This document shows positions 49,657-59,187 of a stretch of DNA of 64,000 nt, in pieces; position 1 is the first letter of the stretch, and every line of letters begins with the position of its first letter. The stretch comes from Hymenobacter sp. YIM 151858-1 (GTDB taxonomy: Bacteria > Bacteroidota > Bacteroidia > Cytophagales > Hymenobacteraceae), in assembly GCF_025979705.1 (NCBI RefSeq), contig NZ_CP110136.1, positions 1,178,001 to 1,242,000 of the forward strand. Direction: 5' to 3'. A program made the translations under genes and the position numbers. The notes beneath the pieces were generated by a model. It made no database searches, was not told the DNA's origin, and saw only the letters and a program-made list of their open reading frames with translations.

Positions 49657-50778
49657 CTAATATGGGTAAACCTGAATTTCGTTGCCGAACTGCTTGCGCA
49701 GCTCCGGCAGGTTTCGCTGCGCAGTGGCTTTGTCGGCGAAATCGGCAACGGCAACGCGGTACTTTTTAGTATTCACCACGCCCCGATGCCCCCAACGCGG
49801 CATCAGAATTTTGGCGACGTGGCCTTTGCTGGCGTAGTTGCTTTGCACTTTTTCGGCCCCGGCAAACGAGTTGAAAGTTGCTTTAACTACGTACCAGCGG
49901 TTCGAAACCCCTTTTACCAGCACGGGCTTGCCGGCTACGGCCTTGCGGCCTTCTACCGCAGCTTTCGTTGCCGTAGCCACTGACGCACCTTTGGGCGCCA
50001 GCGTTGCAGCGGGCTTTGCTTTGGCAGCGGGCGCGGCTACTACCTCGGGCTTGCTGATTTCGGGTTGGGTTTCAGGCGCTCCATCGGGCACTACCGGTTC
50101 CGTCCAGGCAGCGGAGGCCAGGTTAGCGGCCTGCACCGGGCGGGTAGGTGCAGCATCGTTATTGAAGAGGCTTATCTGCCAGTTTTCCGGGATGTTACCT
50201 AGGCGCAGTGCAATCTGGTAGTTAGCGGTAAGCACCAAGCCCAGCGACACGGCCAGCAGTGCCGAAGCGGCGAGCTTGCGCAGGCCTCGGCGACGGGCCG
50301 GAGCCAATACCGGCTCGGGTGCCTGGCGGCTCCGCTCGCGGGCTAGCACGGCATCGGTAGCCCGCACGGGGCGCGAGGTCAGCTCGGGCAGGCCGAAGCT
50401 GGCGGGCAGCAGGTTTTGCTGGCCGGTGTATTCGAAGTCGATGCCACGCCCCGGCGCGCGGCGAAACACGCCGATGCCGGGCAATTCCGTCCGCTGCTGC
50501 TCATCCAGTTCCTGCTGCATGTTGGCCACGGCCTCGCGCACTTGCTGACGGGCTTGCGGTGTACCAATGCCGCAGTGGCGGCTAATGGCGTCAACCAGCA
50601 GTCCGTCGTTGCGCGTAAGGGCCTGGTTGAAGGCCACGCGTTTGGCCGGCGGTGCCAGGGTGTGGCGCACCGGGTGCAGGCGTGCGGGCTCGTAGTCCGC
50701 AATCAGGCCGCCAAAATCCGGGATAATAACACAGTCGTGGTCCCGAAGCAGGTGCTGAATGTGGTCGGTTAGCTGCAA
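49657..50778 (-). CDS. HU-CCDC81 and SPOR domain protein
   Basis: This 373-residue protein has an N-terminal HU-like CCDC81-type region: MQLTDHIQHLLRDHDCVIIP, DFGGLIADY and VAFNQALTRNDGLLVDAISR. A linker with PGIGVFRRAPGRGIDFEY follows, then one membrane helix (LAASALLAVSLGLVL, about residues 170-185). An Ala/Pro/Lys-rich spacer leads to a C-terminal SPOR domain (RWYVVKATFNSFAGAEKVQS ... YRVAVADFADKATAQR). SPOR domains bind denuded peptidoglycan. The arrangement is known from Bacteroidota and suggests a link from cytoplasm to cell wall at division sites, which is inference. Confidence 0.85.
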   Translation of the reverse strand: MQLTDHIQHLLRDHDCVIIPDFGGLIADYEPARLHPVRHTLAPPAKRVAFNQALTRNDGLLVDAISRHCGIGTPQARQQVREAVANMQQELDEQQRTELPGIGVFRRAPGRGIDFEYTGQQNLLPASFGLPELTSRPVRATDAVLARERSRQAPEPVLAPARRRGLRKLAASALLAVSLGLVLTANYQIALRLGNIPENWQISLFNNDAAPTRPVQAANLASAAWTEPVVPDGAPETQPEISKPEVVAAPAAKAKPAATLAPKGASVATATKAAVEGRKAVAGKPVLVKGVSNRWYVVKATFNSFAGAEKVQSNYASKGHVAKILMPRWGHRGVVNTKKYRVAVADFADKATAQRNLPELRKQFGNEIQVYPY

Positions 50779-50909
50779 AGTGTAGAAGTTAAGCGGTACG
50801 AAGCAGTTGAGAGCTGGGCCGGGCTACCCCTTTCTGCCACCCGAGCCGCCGTTCTGCCCTGTACTCAGCGGCAGCCCAGCGGCTCGGCAACGTGGCTGTT
50901 ATCAGCTGG

Positions 50910-52613
50910 TTAGAACTGGTAACCTAGGCCTGCCAGTATGTTTACGCCCTTGGATGGGTAATTCAAGAAACGCTCGTACTTGCGGCCCAGTAGGTTGTTG
51001 CCCAAAACAAAGAAAGACAGATTTTCTGAAAAGCGGTAATCGGCGCGCAGGTTCAGGTCGATTACCGCGTCGGTGGGCCGCACCACGTTGTTGAACTCTG
51101 CGGGGATTGTGGCTCGGCGGCGCAGCACCGAGCCGTAGCTCGAGCTCAGCACGTACAGCTCGCCCCCCAGCATCAGCTTGTCGCCGGTGTTGTACGAACC
51201 AAAGAACACGCCTTGGAACGCGGGCCGGTGAAACGGCTTATCCAGCGTTTTCACTTTGTAGCCGTTGTAATCGAGCTTGGTGCCTACCCGCACGCGCTCG
51301 GCGGCGTTGTAAATCAGCTCGCCGTGGATGTTCAGCAGCTGGGTAGCCTTGGGGTCGTACACCAGGTCGAACTTGGTAGAGTCGCGGCGCGAGTTGTTGT
51401 AGAAGTACAGGTTGCGGTCGTTGGCCAGCGTTACCTTCACTGAGGTTTGCAGCGAACGAGCCGGCGAGGCATTAAACCCGAAGAACAGCGTAGGTCCGCG
51501 GCGGGTATCGGCCACGCGCTGGTTGGGGCCGAGCCACGCGTTTTCCTGCGTGAGGTCGTAGAGCGTTACGCGCTGCAAACCGCCGCCCAGGCCACCGAAC
51601 AGCACAAACTTGTCCTCAACTACGGCGTAGCCCAGGCGCACGGCGGGCATCACCGAAACCTGGCTGGCATCGTTGATGGTGTCGCCGGTGTAGCCCAACG
51701 TAGCCCCCACCGATACATCCAGGCGGCCGGCAATGTTCTGCTCAAACGCCGGCGTTACCTGCACAAACGGGCGACTAACCGTGAGCGAGTCCTTCTGCGA
51801 GATAAACGACAGGTCGCCGTCGATGCGCACGCGGCCTTTCTCCGTTACGTAGTACGCCGTGCGCAACTGGGCGTACAAGTCCGATTCCTTGGCCTTGAAG
51901 TTGTCTTTCCAGTAGCGGAGGCCGCCGGCCAGGTCGTACTGAAACTTGGCATCCCGGTCGCGGTTGCGCAGAAACAGCTGCGCATCGGCGCGGTAAAACA
52001 CCTGCTTGATGCTGTCCTTTTCAGGCTTGCGCTCAATGTTCGGGTTGTAGCCGTAGAAGTTGGCCCGGTCGCGCCCTAGGTTCAGCTTGGCACCTAGGGT
52101 TGTGGCACCCCGGTACATCTCGCCGTTCAGGTTCAGGCGGCTTTGGCTGGTGGCTGAGTTCTTGCCATCAACCGGCCCGCGGGCCGACGACAAGTGGCGC
52201 AAATCGAGCCCGAAGGCGTGGTCCTGGCTGCGGGTGGTATGAAAGTGCGCCTGCCCCAGCAGCGAAGCGTAGTTGCCCACGCCCACGCGGGCGTAGTTGC
52301 CCTGCAGCGGTTCCAGCTCCTCCTGCTTGATGGTGAGCACCCGCACCGAGGGGTTCAGGTTTTGGCTGGGCAGCCGGAAATCGGGGAACGTGTAACGCAC
52401 GGTGCGGTCGGGCGTGGCGGCCGGAGGCAGCACCACCTTATCGTAGTTGCGGGCCGCTTCGGGCAGCTGGTTTTCCCGCTCCTTCACGATTTCGATTTCC
52501 GCATCCTCGATTTTACCCCCGCTGCGGGGCTTGCCCGTTTGGGCCGTAGCGGGCACGGCTGCGGCGGCTAACAGGGCCGCTAAGGTTAGGCGTTGGGAAG
52601 AACTAACGCTCAT
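50910..52613 (-). CDS. TonB-receptor-like outer-membrane barrel without plug
   Basis: This 567-residue protein has a signal peptide (MSVSSSQRLTLAALLAAAAV). After a short linker with VRYTFPDFRLPSQNLNPSVR, the rest is beta-barrel sequence (GLDLRHLSSARGP, ADAQLFLRNRDRDAKFQYDL, LNLRADYRFSENLSFFVLGN). It ends VNILAGLGYQF with a terminal aromatic residue. No plug domain or TonB box was found. Conserved Bacteroidota operons with TPR, barrel, SPOR and ExbBD genes contain a protein of this kind. It may anchor or receive the TonB complex made by the genes after it. Confidence 0.78.
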   Translation of the reverse strand: MSVSSSQRLTLAALLAAAAVPATAQTGKPRSGGKIEDAEIEIVKERENQLPEAARNYDKVVLPPAATPDRTVRYTFPDFRLPSQNLNPSVRVLTIKQEELEPLQGNYARVGVGNYASLLGQAHFHTTRSQDHAFGLDLRHLSSARGPVDGKNSATSQSRLNLNGEMYRGATTLGAKLNLGRDRANFYGYNPNIERKPEKDSIKQVFYRADAQLFLRNRDRDAKFQYDLAGGLRYWKDNFKAKESDLYAQLRTAYYVTEKGRVRIDGDLSFISQKDSLTVSRPFVQVTPAFEQNIAGRLDVSVGATLGYTGDTINDASQVSVMPAVRLGYAVVEDKFVLFGGLGGGLQRVTLYDLTQENAWLGPNQRVADTRRGPTLFFGFNASPARSLQTSVKVTLANDRNLYFYNNSRRDSTKFDLVYDPKATQLLNIHGELIYNAAERVRVGTKLDYNGYKVKTLDKPFHRPAFQGVFFGSYNTGDKLMLGGELYVLSSSYGSVLRRRATIPAEFNNVVRPTDAVIDLNLRADYRFSENLSFFVLGNNLLGRKYERFLNYPSKGVNILAGLGYQF

Positions 52614-52723
52614 GTATGGCTTGGGCTTGGCGCCTACCCAGGCTTCGTGCGATGCTTCACACCAGCCTAGGCAGGCCATTCAAGTACAATTACTTATTCA
52701 TTTAAACCGACTGCACGCCTCGC

Positions 52724-55700
52724 CTACTCATCTGAACCGTTGGCATCCTGCTCGGGTGCGGCCGTATCGGTGTTGGTGATATCGGTGGGCTGCGTTAGCG
52801 ACTGGCGCAGGTTGCCGAGCTTACCGGCCGGCTTGGCCGGGGCTTTGGTGCCGCTGGTGCCGGGTTTGGTAGTAGCCGGCTTGGGGCTGCCCTTGGTGTT
52901 GGTAGGGTTGCTGGCCTCCAGGGCGGCGAGGCGCTGCTTGGCCCCTTCAATCACCTCGGCTACCGGGAATTTGTTTTCGATAAGCGAGTTGAGCGTGGTG
53001 CGCGCCTGGAAGATTTCGCCCTGGTCTTTGTAGATGTCGGCAATCAGCAAAAAGGCCCGGCCCACCCATAAATCGAATTGGCTGAAGCTGGTGTTCAGCT
53101 TGAAGGCAGCATCCAAGGCGGGCTCGTATTTCTTCTGCTGATACAGCACCTCAGCCAGCAGGTACTGGGCCTCGGCGCCGCTCACGTCGGTAGCTTTGGC
53201 CGCGTTCGTGAGGCTGGTTACGGCTTGGTCGAGGTTGCCGGCTTTGTAGTCGGCCTTGCCGATGTACAGCGTGGCGGTGTTGGCTACCGTTGGCGTAGCG
53301 TTGCCCTCGGCAATTACTTCGTTGGCTACGCGGCTGGCCCCGGCAAAGTCGCCGGCCTCGTAGTAGCTGCGCACCACGCCCAGGCCAGCGGTGGCCCGCT
53401 CGCGGCGGTTTTGGGTAGTCTGGCGCAGGCGCTCGTAGTACTTGGCGGCCTCGGCGTAGTTCTTGTTTTCGAACTCCAGGTCGGCCACGCGGCTTACGGC
53501 CCGGTTCAGGTACTCGCTCTTGCCTTCCTCCACCACGGCGCGCAGGCGCGGCAGGGCATCCTGCTTGTTGCCGGTTTTCAGGTACGAGTCGGCCAGGAAG
53601 AAACGGGCATCGGCAGCCAGCGAGGTGTTGCTGTGCTGCTTTAGGTAGGTTTCGAGGCGCGGAATGGCTTGCTGGTACTTCTCGGCGAGGTACAACGACT
53701 TGGCGGCTTCAAACTCCACACTTTCCACCGCTTTGTCGTCGGGGTTGGTGGCTTTGAACTGCGCCAGGTACTGGTCGAACTCCTCCGTTTTGCCCAACGA
53801 CGACAAGCTCTCCTGCAAACCATAAATGGCGTTGGAAGCTGCTTTGCTGCGTGGGTGCTGCTGCAGCACTTGCTTAAAATCGGCCGCGGCCTTTTCGTGC
53901 TGCTGCAGGTTTTGGTAGGCAATGCCCCGGCGCAACAGCGCCTGCGGCACCAGCGGCGAGTTGGGGCGGTTGCTTACCAATCGGCTGAAGCCCTCCACAG
54001 CCGGCTGGAAGTTGCCGTTCTCGAAATCGAGCTGCGCCTGCTGATACACGGCGTCGTCGGCGTAGCGCGAGTTGGGCGAAGTGCGCAGCAGCGTTTGCAG
54101 CGTTTTGGCGGCATCGTCGCGGCGGCCCATCAGCCCCAGGGTCACGCTTTTCTGGTAGTAGGCAAAGTCCTTTTCGGCGGCGTTGGCCTGAATGACTTTG
54201 TCGTAGAGCTCCAGCGCCTGCGCGTAGTTCTTGGCTACGTAGTAGGTATCGGCGAGGCGCAGCGTGGCGTCGTAATAGTTTGGGTCGGTGCCCGGCTTGG
54301 CGTCTTTGTCCGACACGTACTGCTGAAAGTACGGGCGGGCCTGGTCGTACTTCTTGGTGTTGTAGTACGCGTAGCCGAGGCCGTAACGGGCTTTCTGGTC
54401 GTAGTCGGTTTGGGCAGCGGCGCCGTCGCGGGTGGTGCGCAAGGCCGCGGTATAGCTCTGGATGGCTTGCGGGTACTCTTGGTTGAGGCTGTACACCTCG
54501 CCGCGCAATACCTCGGCGGCGGCGCGCAGGGCGTCGTCTTGCGGGTACCGGAGGCTTTTCTCGAGCAAGGGCAGCACCTGCTGGTACTGGCCGTTGTTGT
54601 AAAGCGTGGCGGCCTGGTAGTAGGCCACGCGCTGGTACGTGGCGTTGAGCTTGCTGGTGCGCTCGTCGAGGCCTTCGAGGTAGCGCAGGGCTCTGGCGTA
54701 GTCGGTGCTGCTCAGGTAGGCGTCGCTCAGCAGGTCGTCGGCGGTGGCGCGGTTTTTTGAGCGCGGGTACTTCTTGCCGAAGTCTTCCAGCGCCGATACC
54801 GCCTCGGCCGTATTGCCCAGCTCGTAGCTTACCTGCGCGTACTTCAGGGCGGCGTTTTCGGCTACTTGCTTATCGAAGTTGGCTTTGCGGGCCGCATCAA
54901 ACGAGTTCAGGGCCTGCTGCTTGGCATTGGTTTGCAGGTAGCTCAGGCCTAGGTGGTAAGCGGCATTTTGGCCTAAGGAGTCGCGGCCGGCGGCTACGTT
55001 CTTCAGCGAGCCAATGGCCCCTTTGAAGTCGCCTTGCTTGAAGTTGGCGTAGCCGATTTTGTACTGCACCATCGGCTCGATTTTCTTCCGGCCGGCGGCG
55101 TACTTATCAAAGTACTCGGCCGCACGGGCCCAGTCTTGCTTCTGGTAAAACGCATCGCCCACGAGCAGCTGAATCTCGTCGGCCGACTGCGGCGGGGGCG
55201 TTTGGGCCAGCGCCTTGGTGCCGTACTCGATCAGCCCGTTCAGGTTGCCTTCTTTGTAGTAAATCTGGCTCATGATGGCCGGCACTACGGGGCGGTAGGC
55301 GTCGTTCTGCTCGGCCACGCCTAGGTCTTGGCGGGCACCGGCGTAGTCGCCAGCGCGGTAGGCCAAGTAGCCGGCGTAGTAGCTGCTGGCATAGCGAAAC
55401 TCGTGGTTGCCTTGCTTATTGCGGTCGAAGATGAGCTTGGCCTTGTCGAACTCCTTCAGGGCAAAGTGGCTATAAGCCTGCTTGAATTCGGCCTCGGCGC
55501 GCTGCTCGCCCGTGAGGTTGTCGGCTGCCACGCGGGCGAAGTAGTCCACCGCGCGCTTGTGGTCCTTCTTGTCGAAGTAAAACTTACCGAGCTCGTAGTA
55601 GGCCGAAGCCGCTTTCGGGTGCGCCCGGTTGTTTTCGGCGAAGGCCAGAATGCGGCCTTCCGAGTCGGGGTGCAGCAGGTACAGGCCGCTTACGGCAAAG

Positions 55701-55936
55701 TAGTACTCGGCATCGGCAGTACGGTCGCGCACGTCGCCGGTGCGGCGCGGTACGGTTTCGAGGTACTGCTGAAAAGAGGTTTGGGCCGCACCGTACTGAC
55801 CACGGTCGAACAGCTCAAGGCCCTCGAAATAGTAGCGTTCGTCGTTGGTGAACTTTTGGGTATGCTGGGCTTGCAAGGCCAGCGGCGTCGTGGCGCTGAG
55901 CGAGGCCGCCAGCGCCAGGCGAGGAAGTAACTTCAT
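52724..55936 (-). CDS. Large secreted TPR protein (1070 residues)
   Basis: This protein has a signal peptide (MKLLPRLALAASLSATTPLA) and then about 25 tetratricopeptide repeats over residues 25-1000, for example YFEGLELFDRGQYGAAQTSF and ARPYFQQYVSDKDAKPGTDP. The tail is rich in Pro, Lys, Thr and Asp (TKPGTSGTKAPAKPAGKLGN). It is probably periplasmic or attached to the outer membrane, and is a scaffold related to the YbgF/BamD type. It is first in an operon with the barrel, SPOR, ExbB, ExbD and TonB-like proteins. Bacteroidota genomes often keep this order. Its partners are not known. Confidence 0.85.
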   Translation of the reverse strand: MKLLPRLALAASLSATTPLALQAQHTQKFTNDERYYFEGLELFDRGQYGAAQTSFQQYLETVPRRTGDVRDRTADAEYYFAVSGLYLLHPDSEGRILAFAENNRAHPKAASAYYELGKFYFDKKDHKRAVDYFARVAADNLTGEQRAEAEFKQAYSHFALKEFDKAKLIFDRNKQGNHEFRYASSYYAGYLAYRAGDYAGARQDLGVAEQNDAYRPVVPAIMSQIYYKEGNLNGLIEYGTKALAQTPPPQSADEIQLLVGDAFYQKQDWARAAEYFDKYAAGRKKIEPMVQYKIGYANFKQGDFKGAIGSLKNVAAGRDSLGQNAAYHLGLSYLQTNAKQQALNSFDAARKANFDKQVAENAALKYAQVSYELGNTAEAVSALEDFGKKYPRSKNRATADDLLSDAYLSSTDYARALRYLEGLDERTSKLNATYQRVAYYQAATLYNNGQYQQVLPLLEKSLRYPQDDALRAAAEVLRGEVYSLNQEYPQAIQSYTAALRTTRDGAAAQTDYDQKARYGLGYAYYNTKKYDQARPYFQQYVSDKDAKPGTDPNYYDATLRLADTYYVAKNYAQALELYDKVIQANAAEKDFAYYQKSVTLGLMGRRDDAAKTLQTLLRTSPNSRYADDAVYQQAQLDFENGNFQPAVEGFSRLVSNRPNSPLVPQALLRRGIAYQNLQQHEKAAADFKQVLQQHPRSKAASNAIYGLQESLSSLGKTEEFDQYLAQFKATNPDDKAVESVEFEAAKSLYLAEKYQQAIPRLETYLKQHSNTSLAADARFFLADSYLKTGNKQDALPRLRAVVEEGKSEYLNRAVSRVADLEFENKNYAEAAKYYERLRQTTQNRRERATAGLGVVRSYYEAGDFAGASRVANEVIAEGNATPTVANTATLYIGKADYKAGNLDQAVTSLTNAAKATDVSGAEAQYLLAEVLYQQKKYEPALDAAFKLNTSFSQFDLWVGRAFLLIADIYKDQGEIFQARTTLNSLIENKFPVAEVIEGAKQRLAALEASNPTNTKGSPKPATTKPGTSGTKAPAKPAGKLGNLRQSLTQPTDITNTDTAAPEQDANGSDE

Positions 55937-56084
55937 TGGCAGAGCGTAGCGAAGGCGGGCCGCGCTGGCCCGGTTAAGCCAAAAGTAGGGAAAAATGCCC
56001 GCGGGTTGCGGCTATTCGGCTTCTTTCAACGCTTATACGCCTGTATCTGGTATTTGTAACCATTTACCTAGGTGCAGAAAGCCA

Positions 56085-56122
56085 AACACCCGCCCGGCAC
56101 CTAGGCGCCGGGCAGGTGTTTT
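56085..56122. terminator. Terminator-like hairpin between RES and TPR genes
   Basis: The stem AACACCCGCCCGGC/GCCGGGCAGGTGTT with one mismatch encloses a loop that contains CCTAGG. It lies downstream of the leftward RES toxin gene and likely ends that transcript. Confidence 0.65.
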
Positions 56123-56140
56123 CAGCAGGTGCAGTTTGGG

Positions 56141-56599
56141 CTACGGCTCGGTTGCCTTGATGCGGCTATCGAAAGCAAACTCCTCGCGAGCCACGATGCG
56201 AATGCGCGGAAAATCGGGGTGGCGGCTGTGCAGCAGGTAGTTGCTCTCCTGCGGCACAATCGACGAGGGTACGCGCAACACGGCCGAGCGGCGGGCCTCG
56301 TACCAAGCGCTACCTAAGGGCTGGCACACAGCATAGCGACTGGCTTTTTCCCAGCCGACGGGCAACTGCTCCAGCTTGATTTCCTCGATCAGCAAATCGT
56401 CGGGCACGTCAATCACCAGCACCCGAAACTGGTCGTTGAGGCCTTCGCCGCTGCGGTGCACCACGTTTTCGAGGCAAGCCAAGGCGCGGCTGCTGGCGGC
56501 GTAAATAACAAACTGGTCTTTGTAGTTCCAGCGGGCACGGTAGCCCGAGGCAAATAAGCCATCGGCGTACTTGGCCAGGCAAATGCGGTAGAGCAGCAC
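56141..56599 (-). CDS. RES-domain toxin
   Basis: This 152-residue protein fits the RES family. The conserved Arg is in LLYRICLAKYADGLFASGYR and ARWNY, the Glu in SSRALACLENVVH and the Ser in VPQESNYLLHSRHPDFPRI. Characterised RES toxins degrade NAD or modify proteins by ADP-ribosyl chemistry. The gene lies 17 bp downstream of an Xre/ParS-type antitoxin gene on the same strand, the usual RES-Xre order. A MLLYRICL start is likely. Confidence 0.88.
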   Translation of the reverse strand: MLLYRICLAKYADGLFASGYRARWNYKDQFVIYAASSRALACLENVVHRSGEGLNDQFRVLVIDVPDDLLIEEIKLEQLPVGWEKASRYAVCQPLGSAWYEARRSAVLRVPSSIVPQESNYLLHSRHPDFPRIRIVAREEFAFDSRIKATEP

Positions 56600-56616
56600 A
56601 GCTTGGGCGTGTGGGG

Positions 56617-57078
56617 TTACGATAAGTCGCCGTGGGCGATGCGCTGCAGCTCCTCGGTTACCAGGTCGATGCCGCCGGTGGTTTCGAGCAGTTTCAGGGG
56701 CACTTCGCCGTCGAGGCCGTGGGCGGGTTTGTCGAGCCAGCGCAGAAAAGCCGCGGCTTCGCCGAACACCTCCACGCCTAGGTTGTAGAGGGCAATGATC
56801 TTGAGGGTTTTTTCGCTGCTGGCGGGGCTAAGCGGCTTTTTCTCCTGCGAGTAGTTGCGCAGGGTTTTCGTCGACAGCTCGTAAATGGCTTCCAGCTCGT
56901 TGGCTTGCAGCTGAAAGGCCTCGGCTACTTCGAACGCGGTGGTGGCCGGCACGCCCTTGCGCGCCTCCAGTACGAGGGCAAAGGCATCTTGCCCGGTACG
57001 GCCCCAAGCCGCCCATTTCTTGCGGAGCGCTACGGGTAGCGCCGCCAGGTCTTTGTGTTTGGTGCTTGCCGCTGTCAT
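56617..57078 (-). CDS. Xre/MbcA/ParS-type antitoxin
   Basis: This 153-residue protein has an N-terminal HTH region (AFEVAEAFQLQANELEAIYE, LSTKTLRN) and the C-terminal toxin-binding domain (KIIALYNLGVEVFGEAAAFL, RWLDKPAHGLDGEVPLKLLE, TTGGIDLVTEELQRIAHG) of the MbcA/ParS type. It is encoded upstream of the RES toxin and should neutralise it and repress the operon. The start MTAASTKHKDL at 57078 is followed upstream by an AT-rich promoter region. Confidence 0.9.
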   Translation of the reverse strand: MTAASTKHKDLAALPVALRKKWAAWGRTGQDAFALVLEARKGVPATTAFEVAEAFQLQANELEAIYELSTKTLRNYSQEKKPLSPASSEKTLKIIALYNLGVEVFGEAAAFLRWLDKPAHGLDGEVPLKLLETTGGIDLVTEELQRIAHGDLS

Positions 57079-57196
57079 AGGTGTGGTTGTAATTGCGTCG
57101 AAACTTATGGAAATTTTTCCTTCTAACGCGGAAAAATTTCTTTTGGGTTCCGAAACACCTAACCCTTGCTCCTACTTGGCCCTGCCGCTAGCGCTT

Positions 57197-58081
57197 TTAG
57201 CCGCGTGGCAACGTGTTTTGCAAGAACGCCAGTACCTGCGCATTTAGCTCTTCGTGGAAGCTGGCCCTGTTGAAGCCGGGCGGATCTTGCGAGGGCGGGA
57301 AAGCCGGGCTAACCCGCTCCGCCGGAAAAGGGCTAAGGAACGAGTAATGCCCGGCGTTGGGCACCACGCGGTGCTCAACGCGGCCGGGGTCGGGTACGCC
57401 GCGCAACACGATATAGGCATGCCCGATGGGCGTGTGCTCGTCCTGCTCAGCCGAATACATGAGTATGGGCACGTGCACGTTGCGCAAAGCCTCCTCGCCC
57501 ATGAGCCACGGCGTAGCGGGCGCCAGCAGCACAAGGGCCTTCACGCGCTCATCGGTAACGGTCATCAAGGGCTGAGCTTGCCCGCCGGGCGTATCGAGCG
57601 GCAAGCTTGCGGGTGTGCCTCCGGCCAGTGTCAGCGCCGTGTAGCCACCTAGGGAATGGCCAATAATGCCAACGCCATCTGCCTGCAGCGAGGCAGTAAA
57701 GACCGGATGGGCAAACAACGCATCAATAGCCAGCTGCAGGTGCCGCGGCCGGGCCACTAGGTTCTGCGGCGTGTTGGCCCAGCTGTTATTGTCGCGGTTG
57801 TTGAAGGGGTGCTCGGGCAGACCCACCACAAAGCCGTGCTGCGCCAGGTAGTAAGCCAACGTGCGGTACACCCACGGCGAGCTGCCCGTGCCGTGCGAAA
57901 TAAGGACCAGCGGAAAAGTGCCAGCGGCTACCGGTGCCTCCCGAGCTACCTCGAGCGTGTAGAAGCCAAAGGTTTCGGTAGTGGCCGGAGTGGTGGTTGG
58001 GTACAGGACGAACACCGGAAACCCTAGGTCAAGTTCGGGGTCGGCTACCTCAAGAGCGCGGTAGCCTACGGAGTAACTCAT
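57197..58081 (-). CDS. Alpha/beta hydrolase, PAF-acetylhydrolase-like
   Basis: This 294-residue protein has the nucleophile elbow GIIGHSLGGYTAL (Ser about residue 145), the oxyanion segment LISHGTGSSPWVYRT and a late Asp/His region (LMYSAEQDEHTPIGHA; RVVPNAGHYSFL). Similar dienelactone-type or platelet-activating-factor acetylhydrolase-like enzymes cleave small esters. There is no signal peptide. It starts 23 bp after the holA stop on the same strand, so it may be co-transcribed with holA. Confidence 0.85.
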   Translation of the reverse strand: MSYSVGYRALEVADPELDLGFPVFVLYPTTTPATTETFGFYTLEVAREAPVAAGTFPLVLISHGTGSSPWVYRTLAYYLAQHGFVVGLPEHPFNNRDNNSWANTPQNLVARPRHLQLAIDALFAHPVFTASLQADGVGIIGHSLGGYTALTLAGGTPASLPLDTPGGQAQPLMTVTDERVKALVLLAPATPWLMGEEALRNVHVPILMYSAEQDEHTPIGHAYIVLRGVPDPGRVEHRVVPNAGHYSFLSPFPAERVSPAFPPSQDPPGFNRASFHEELNAQVLAFLQNTLPRG

Positions 58082-58104
58082 CGGGTTATTGCTTCAACAT
58101 CGGC

Positions 58105-59160
58105 CTACCCCAGCACCGCCGCAACGGGCACCTGCGGGTGCAGTATCATAAACACCAACTCCTGCAGAATATCCGCCTCCGACATCGAGCCCGACTCCAC
58201 GCCTTTGCTCTGCAAATCGGCGCGGCGAATCAGGCGAATAATGTCGCGGGTGCGTTGGTACGGAAACACCTTCAGGGCCTGCTGGTACTCTTTCTGGGCG
58301 TAGCTGTTGGCCACGCCAATCTTCTTCCAATCGGCTGGCGAGGGGTTGGGCAGAGTGTGCAGCTGCAACAGGCGCAGGAAGAAGTTGAACAGCAGCGTGA
58401 GGTTGGGAATAAGCGGATTATCCTTGGGGTTGAGGGCAAAGTGCTGCACAATGCGGTTGGCTTTCAGCACATCGCGCATGATGAGGGCCTTCTGCAGCTC
58501 GAAGATGTTGTAGTCCTTGCTGATGCCTACCATGCGCTGCACGGTAGCCGCGTCGATGGGCTGGCCGGGCTGCAGGTTCAGCTCCATCTTCTGGATTTCG
58601 CCCAGCAAGCGCCCTAAGTCGGCACCGATGTACTCGCTCAGCAGCTGCACGGCCTCGTCGTGGATGGGCCGTTGGCGCTGCTTCATGGTAGCCTGCAGCC
58701 ACTGCGGCACCTGGTAGTCGCGCAGCTTATCGGAGGTGAGCAGCACGGCGTGCTCGGCCATGATTTTGCCGAGTTTCTTGCGGCCGTCGAGGCACTTGTG
58801 CTTGTGGGCCAGCACCAGCACGGTGCTGGGCAGCGGGTTTTTCAGGTACGCCTCCAGCATGGTTTGGCCCGCGTCGGCTTCGAGACCGGGCAGGTTCTGG
58901 GCTTCCTTCACAATTACCACCGTGCGCTCGGCCATCATCGGAAAGCGGCGCGCCTGCCCCAGCACGGTGGGTATGTCGGTGTCCTTGCCGTAGAGCACCA
59001 CCTGGTTGAAACCCTTGTCGGCCTCGCTCAGCACGTTCTTCTCGATGAAGTCGGATACCAGATCGATGTAATACGGCTCTTCGCCTTGCAGAAAGTACAC
59101 CGGCGCAAACTGCCGCTTCTGCAGCTGCTGCATGATTTGGTCGGCGGAGAGCTGAGGCAT
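58105..59160 (-). CDS. holA: DNA polymerase III subunit delta
   Basis: This 351-residue protein is the clamp-loader delta subunit. The N-terminal segment FAPVYFLQGEEPYYIDLVSD, ERTVVIVKEAQNL and the middle LLSEYIGADLGRLLGEIQKM are typical. Later HFALNPKDNPLIPNLTLLFN and YAQKEYQQALKVFP also fit. It loads the sliding clamp with the gamma complex. A TACCTTTG box on this strand (59296-59303) lies about 140 bases upstream, with a palindrome between them. Confidence 0.93.
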   Translation of the reverse strand: MPQLSADQIMQQLQKRQFAPVYFLQGEEPYYIDLVSDFIEKNVLSEADKGFNQVVLYGKDTDIPTVLGQARRFPMMAERTVVIVKEAQNLPGLEADAGQTMLEAYLKNPLPSTVLVLAHKHKCLDGRKKLGKIMAEHAVLLTSDKLRDYQVPQWLQATMKQRQRPIHDEAVQLLSEYIGADLGRLLGEIQKMELNLQPGQPIDAATVQRMVGISKDYNIFELQKALIMRDVLKANRIVQHFALNPKDNPLIPNLTLLFNFFLRLLQLHTLPNPSPADWKKIGVANSYAQKEYQQALKVFPYQRTRDIIRLIRRADLQSKGVESGSMSEADILQELVFMILHPQVPVAAVLG

Positions 59161-59187
59161 AAGCTGGGGATGAGTGGATGGAAAGAT

